NCBI GenBank assembly: GCA_947165745.1
Contig: CAMVBO010000084.1
Location: forward strand, 1-7,147
DNA length: 7,147 nucleotides
Reading direction: 5' to 3'
Source: an uncultured Clostridia bacterium
GTDB taxonomy: Bacteria; Bacillota_A; Clostridia; Christensenellales; Aristaeellaceae
Numbering within the stretch: the stretch's first letter is position 1; each line of letters begins with the position of its first letter. The position numbers and the translations under genes were made by a program. The notes beneath the pieces are model-generated. The model was given only the letters and a program-made list of their open reading frames with translations, did no database searches and was not told where the DNA came from. This document shows, one piece after another, positions 4,454 to 7,147 of this stretch.

Positions 4454-7147
4454 TCAGGGATTGGTATTATTCGTCGCTTCGGGGGCTTCCGCCTGGGCGG
4501 GCGCTTCCGCCTTCACTTCCGGCGCGGGCTCCTCCACTGCCTCGGCCGCCGGCGCCTTCCTCGGGGCGGTCCTCCTGTGGGCCCTGGTCGCGGGAGCCGC
4601 CGCCTTGGCGGGGGCCGCCTTGGCAGGCTTCTCCACTTTCACTTCCTCGACGGGGGCTTCCGCCTGGACGGGCGTTTCCACCTTCACGGCCTTCTCAGCC
4701 TTCTCAGCCTTTTCAGCCTTCTTGGCTTCCTTGGCCTTCTTCTTGGCCTTCTTCTTGGCCTTGGCCTTCTTGGCTTCCTTCTTGTCCTTCTTTTCCTTCT
4801 CGTCCACGGCGTCCTCTACCTTTTCCATCGCCGTCGAAACCAGCTCGCGGGCCTTCTTCTGGCCCTTGATGGCAAAGTCAGCGCTGGTCTCAGCCTGCTC
4901 CACCATATGCTCGTTGGCCATCTTCTGGAACTTCTGCATCCACTTCGCCAGCTCCTTCGGGGAAATGGCCTCAACGCCGGGCATGATCTGCAGCTCATCC
5001 GGCAGGAACGCGATGAAGGCGTCCCACATATCCATGTTGTAATCGAAGAAATGCTCCCACTGATCCTGGAACCAATCCATCGAGGACTTCTGGGCGTCGA
5101 TCATTTCCTTCCAATACTTCCGCAGGCTGGAATTGAAGTCGCCAATGTTGGTCTTGGCCTTCTTGGCCTTCTTGCCCTTGACCTTCACGCCCGGAATGGG
5201 AGGCATGGGAGGTACGGGCGGCACGGGCGGCATGACGGGCATCTTCGGCATGTTGGGCAGATTGGGGGCCATGCCCTGGAACGCGGACAGAACAACATTG
5301 GGGGACTTCTTCTTGCTCATCTTGGGTACTCCTTTCATTAATGGCATCAAAAACTTTTTGTATGCCAGGTTGAACAGCATCGGGGTCATGTTATACAGAC
5401 TGTTGGGAATGTTATCGATGTCAAAATCGGTCAGCTTGATGACCAGCTCCCTCAGGCCGGGGATCTTGAGCAGCTTGTTAAAGCGGCCCTCGTTGATATC
5501 CGGGATACAGGCGAACACCTCGGAGAGGATGTTGTAGATATCGCCTTCCAGCTCCTCCGGCATGCCCGCGCCCATGAAGGGGTCCTCGCCCTTTGGCGCC
5601 GGCACGAGCAATATGTCGAGCACCTTGCCGTCGATCCTGACGGGCTTGACGGAATAGCGGCTTCCGGTCACGGTACCCGAGGCCAGCTTCTTGCCGTCCA
5701 CCTTGCCGCCGGAATTCAGCGGCATGTTCTCGACGATCACGCACTGGCTGGGCATGTTGGTGTCCGACAGCATGCCGTCCTCGATGAACACCTGAATCAG
5801 CGCCTTGCGCAGCACGGTCAGATCGCCCGCGTTCTTGTCGCTCATCTCCACGTACAGCACGGGGACATTGTCGTGCAGCATCTTGTTGAACTCCGGCGTC
5901 AATCCGCAGGCGGCGATGCCAGGCTGGGACGTGACGGCGTTCTCGATCAGGCCCGCGTCAAAGCGCACGCCCGCGTTGTTGACAAAATACTGGTTGGATC
6001 TGCCGATGCAGGTCATGCTGCCGTCCTGGTTGACGCGCACCAGGTCGTGGGTGTTGAAGTAATCCTCGCCGTCGATCTTCTCCAGCTCAAAGAAAACCTC
6101 GTCCTCCAGCCTGCCGGTGCTCATCGTCGGGGAACTCAGCAGCAGGACGCCCGTGCGCGGGCCATCGGAGATGTCGTAGTAGCGGTTCTCGTCCTCCACG
6201 AGGAGCTTTGCCTTAAAGCCCGGCAGCGGGAAGCCGATGGCGTCGTCGTCGCGATCCGTCGGGCAAAGCAGGCACGCGCCGCCCAGCTCCGACAGCCCGT
6301 AGCCGTTGATGATCCGGGCGGAGGAGCCGCAGGAGCGCAGATAGTCGTTAAACTGCTTCTTGAATTCCGGGGAGACGTAGGAGCCACCCATGAACACGAT
6401 CTTCAGCTTGGAAAGATCCATGTCGGGCATGGTCTTGAGCCAGGTGTCCAATATGCTCTTGCTGGTGAACAGCACGTTGATCCCGTAATGCTCGATCGCC
6501 TCGGAATAGCGCGGGTTGGTAGCCCCGCAGGGCAGGCTGACGATCTCCATGCCCAGGCCCAGCGGCGCGTGTAGCATGTCCACCATGGCGTAGACCCAGG
6601 ACATGTTCAGCGTCAGATAGGTGACCATGTGCTTCGGGGCGTTCTTGAAATCCTCGTTGGTCTCCTTGGCCTTGATGGCGCTGGCCACAAAGGCGTTCAT
6701 CGCCTTGTCGGTCAGGGGCACCGGCTTGTGCATACCGCTGACCGTGCCCGTGGTGTGCAGCACCGTGGTGGTGTCGCCCTTGCTGTAGGTGATGGGATAG
6801 GCTTCGTACTTCTGCAGAAGGTCATCCATCAACAGGCCGCCGGGCATTTGCCGGAACTGCTCCTTGTTGATGTTGCGAATCAGCTCCAGCGCGGGAATTG
6901 CGAAATCCCCGCCCATGGGGCTTGACAGCACGATGATGTTGCGCAGCCCCAGCAGCTCCTTGTCGCACAGCAGCCGCTTCATCAGCTGGGGATAAGCGAA
7001 AAGCTCCGAGACCACCAGGTCGGTGATCTTCTCGCGCTCGATCATGCTGTGAATCTGCTTTTCATCATACAGATCGAAGTGATAGATGATGGATACGGAC
7101 GCGCCGGCCATGTTCAGGCCGTAGTACGCGAAGATGGTCTCGGTCAG
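4454..7147 (-). CDS. AMP-forming acyl-CoA ligase (ANL) fused in frame to a phasin-like, Lys/Ala-tailed C-terminus; 5' end outside the window
   Basis: The visible part is 897 codons with no stop up to the window edge. Residue numbers count from the Met at 7111, which is not the true start: the 12 upstream residues (ending FAYYGLN) complete an ANL A2-like motif. ANL landmarks are an atypical A3 loop, LHTTGTVSGMHKPV (118-131); A5, NGYGLSELGGA (269-279); A7, HDLVRVNQDG (355-364); A8, GRSNQYF (370-376) then G381 to E390; and A10, PLNSGGKVDG (464-473), with likely catalytic K470. It should adenylate a carboxylic acid, probably for CoA transfer. After about 500 come a helical stretch (520-592), a Pro/Met-rich linker (616-641), a Trp-rich amphipathic helical region (657-770; W667, W680, W685, W696), a Lys/Ala tract (771-811) and an Ala/Pro/Glu/Lys tail to 885. 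The last parts resemble phasins with histone-like tails such as PhaF or PhaM. The ligase is confident; substrate and granule role are inference. Confidence 0.85.
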   Translation of the reverse strand: MTETIFAYYGLNMAGASVSIIYHFDLYDEKQIHSMIEREKITDLVVSELFAYPQLMKRLLCDKELLGLRNIIVLSSPMGGDFAIPALELIRNINKEQFRQMPGGLLMDDLLQKYEAYPITYSKGDTTTVLHTTGTVSGMHKPVPLTDKAMNAFVASAIKAKETNEDFKNAPKHMVTYLTLNMSWVYAMVDMLHAPLGLGMEIVSLPCGATNPRYSEAIEHYGINVLFTSKSILDTWLKTMPDMDLSKLKIVFMGGSYVSPEFKKQFNDYLRSCGSSARIINGYGLSELGGACLLCPTDRDDDAIGFPLPGFKAKLLVEDENRYYDISDGPRTGVLLLSSPTMSTGRLEDEVFFELEKIDGEDYFNTHDLVRVNQDGSMTCIGRSNQYFVNNAGVRFDAGLIENAVTSQPGIAACGLTPEFNKMLHDNVPVLYVEMSDKNAGDLTVLRKALIQVFIEDGMLSDTNMPSQCVIVENMPLNSGGKVDGKKLASGTVTGSRYSVKPVRIDGKVLDILLVPAPKGEDPFMGAGMPEELEGDIYNILSEVFACIPDINEGRFNKLLKIPGLRELVIKLTDFDIDNIPNSLYNMTPMLFNLAYKKFLMPLMKGVPKMSKKKSPNVVLSAFQGMAPNLPNMPKMPVMPPVPPVPPMPPIPGVKVKGKKAKKAKTNIGDFNSSLRKYWKEMIDAQKSSMDWFQDQWEHFFDYNMDMWDAFIAFLPDELQIMPGVEAISPKELAKWMQKFQKMANEHMVEQAETSADFAIKGQKKARELVSTAMEKVEDAVDEKEKKDKKEAKKAKAKKKAKKKAKEAKKAEKAEKAEKAVKVETPVQAEAPVEEVKVEKPAKAAPAKAAAPATRAHRRTAPRKAPAAEAVEEPAPEVKAEAPAQAEAPEATNNTNP
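4481..4516 (-). repeat. Direct repeat copy 1 in the tail coding region
   Basis: This 36-nt segment matches 4652-4687 at 33 of 36 positions. Copy 1 encodes the VKAEAPAQAEAP unit, which corresponds to VKVETPVQAEAP in copy 2. It shows that the Ala/Pro/Glu tail grew by internal duplication. Confidence 0.75.
4652..4687 (-). repeat. Direct repeat copy 2 in the tail coding region
   Basis: This partner of 4481-4516 lies 171 bp away in the same reading frame (171 is divisible by three). The three differences are single-base changes. It borders the Lys/Ala tract. Confidence 0.75.
4679..4801 (-). repeat. Low-complexity Lys/Ala-coding tract
   Basis: About 41 codons made almost entirely of AAG, GCC/GCT and GAG/GAA encode repeated KKAK, KKAKEA and KAEKAEKA units. 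The tract is the basic part of the phasin-like tail. Such purine-rich simple repeats are prone to in-frame slippage, so length may vary between strains. Confidence 0.8.
5318..5335 (-). promoter_or_regulatory. Internal ribosome binding site and start codon
   Basis: AAAGGAG, an 8-nt spacer (TACCCAAG), then ATG, all inside the open frame at the boundary between the ligase-side helices and the Pro/Met linker. Its position at a domain junction makes it more than a random purine run. Confidence 0.5.

Larger units (their letters stand above)
4454..5320 (-). other. Candidate internally initiated phasin-like protein (same frame as the ligase gene)
   Basis: Translation from the ATG at 5320 would give a 288-aa stand-alone protein. 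It begins MSKKKSPNVV and contains the Pro/Met linker, the Trp-rich amphipathic helices and the Lys/Ala/Pro tail, but none of the ligase motifs. AAAGGAG (5329-5335) lies 8 nt upstream of the ATG, as good as the sites used by the other genes here. Length, lack of membrane spans, amphipathic helices and an AAKP-rich basic tail match the general design of granule-associated phasins that also contact DNA (PhaF in Pseudomonas, PhaM in Cupriavidus). Homology itself is not certain: low-complexity tails converge easily. Whether cells make the fusion, the short form or both is open. Confidence 0.45.

Noticed and set aside
4241..5341. Long plus-strand open frame of 366 codons rich in Leu, Gly, His and Arg
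   Set aside because: It is the antisense of the Lys/Ala/Pro-rich tail and linker of the ligase/phasin-like gene; its composition mirrors that low-complexity region and it has no recognisable domain.
1..7147. CRISPR array, tRNA, rRNA or transposase gene
   Set aside because: I saw no regularly spaced direct repeats, no tRNA cloverleaf, no rRNA-like sequence and no transposase motif on either strand.

Overview
The window is GC-rich (roughly 60% by eye). Every gene I can support lies on the minus strand, so transcription runs from high to low coordinates. Strong AGGAGG-type ribosome binding sites, a consensus-like sigma-A promoter, hairpin-plus-T terminators and the gene families together suggest a Gram-positive, Clostridia-like Bacillota genome, possibly gut-associated. 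The hairpin repeat at the left edge resembles repeats I associate with gut Clostridia assemblies. That taxonomic guess is inference, since no marker gene is present.

Right half (4454-7147): one long open frame that continues off the right edge. Its first ~500 visible residues are an AMP-forming acyl/aryl-CoA-ligase-type (ANL) adenylating enzyme. In the same frame follow a helical segment, a Pro/Met-rich linker, a Trp-rich amphipathic helical region resembling phasins, and a Lys/Ala/Pro-rich histone-H1-like tail. A good internal ribosome binding site and ATG (5318-5335) sit exactly at the junction, so the phasin-like half may also be made alone. A long imperfect inverted repeat (4292-4440) and an intrinsic terminator (4199-4244) follow. 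This is the most unusual locus in the window. I infer, without proof, a link between acyl activation and a storage granule or lipid surface.

Middle (3074-4134): a monocistronic six-helix membrane protein of the Pr6Pr/AIG1-FAR17a type, followed by about 190 nt of uncertain content, a terminator (3312-3346) and about 240 bp with no recognisable gene.

Left half (226-3073): a compact three-gene operon encoding a TetR repressor, a 12-TM MFS exporter (MFS_3/Mef-like) and a CPBP (CAAX-like) intramembrane protease. It is driven by TTGACA-17-TACAAT, and two nearly identical 23-bp palindromic sites bracket that promoter. The layout is that of a self-repressed, ligand-inducible efflux operon. A 119-bp nested inverted repeat of REP/MITE type (20-138) lies downstream of it.
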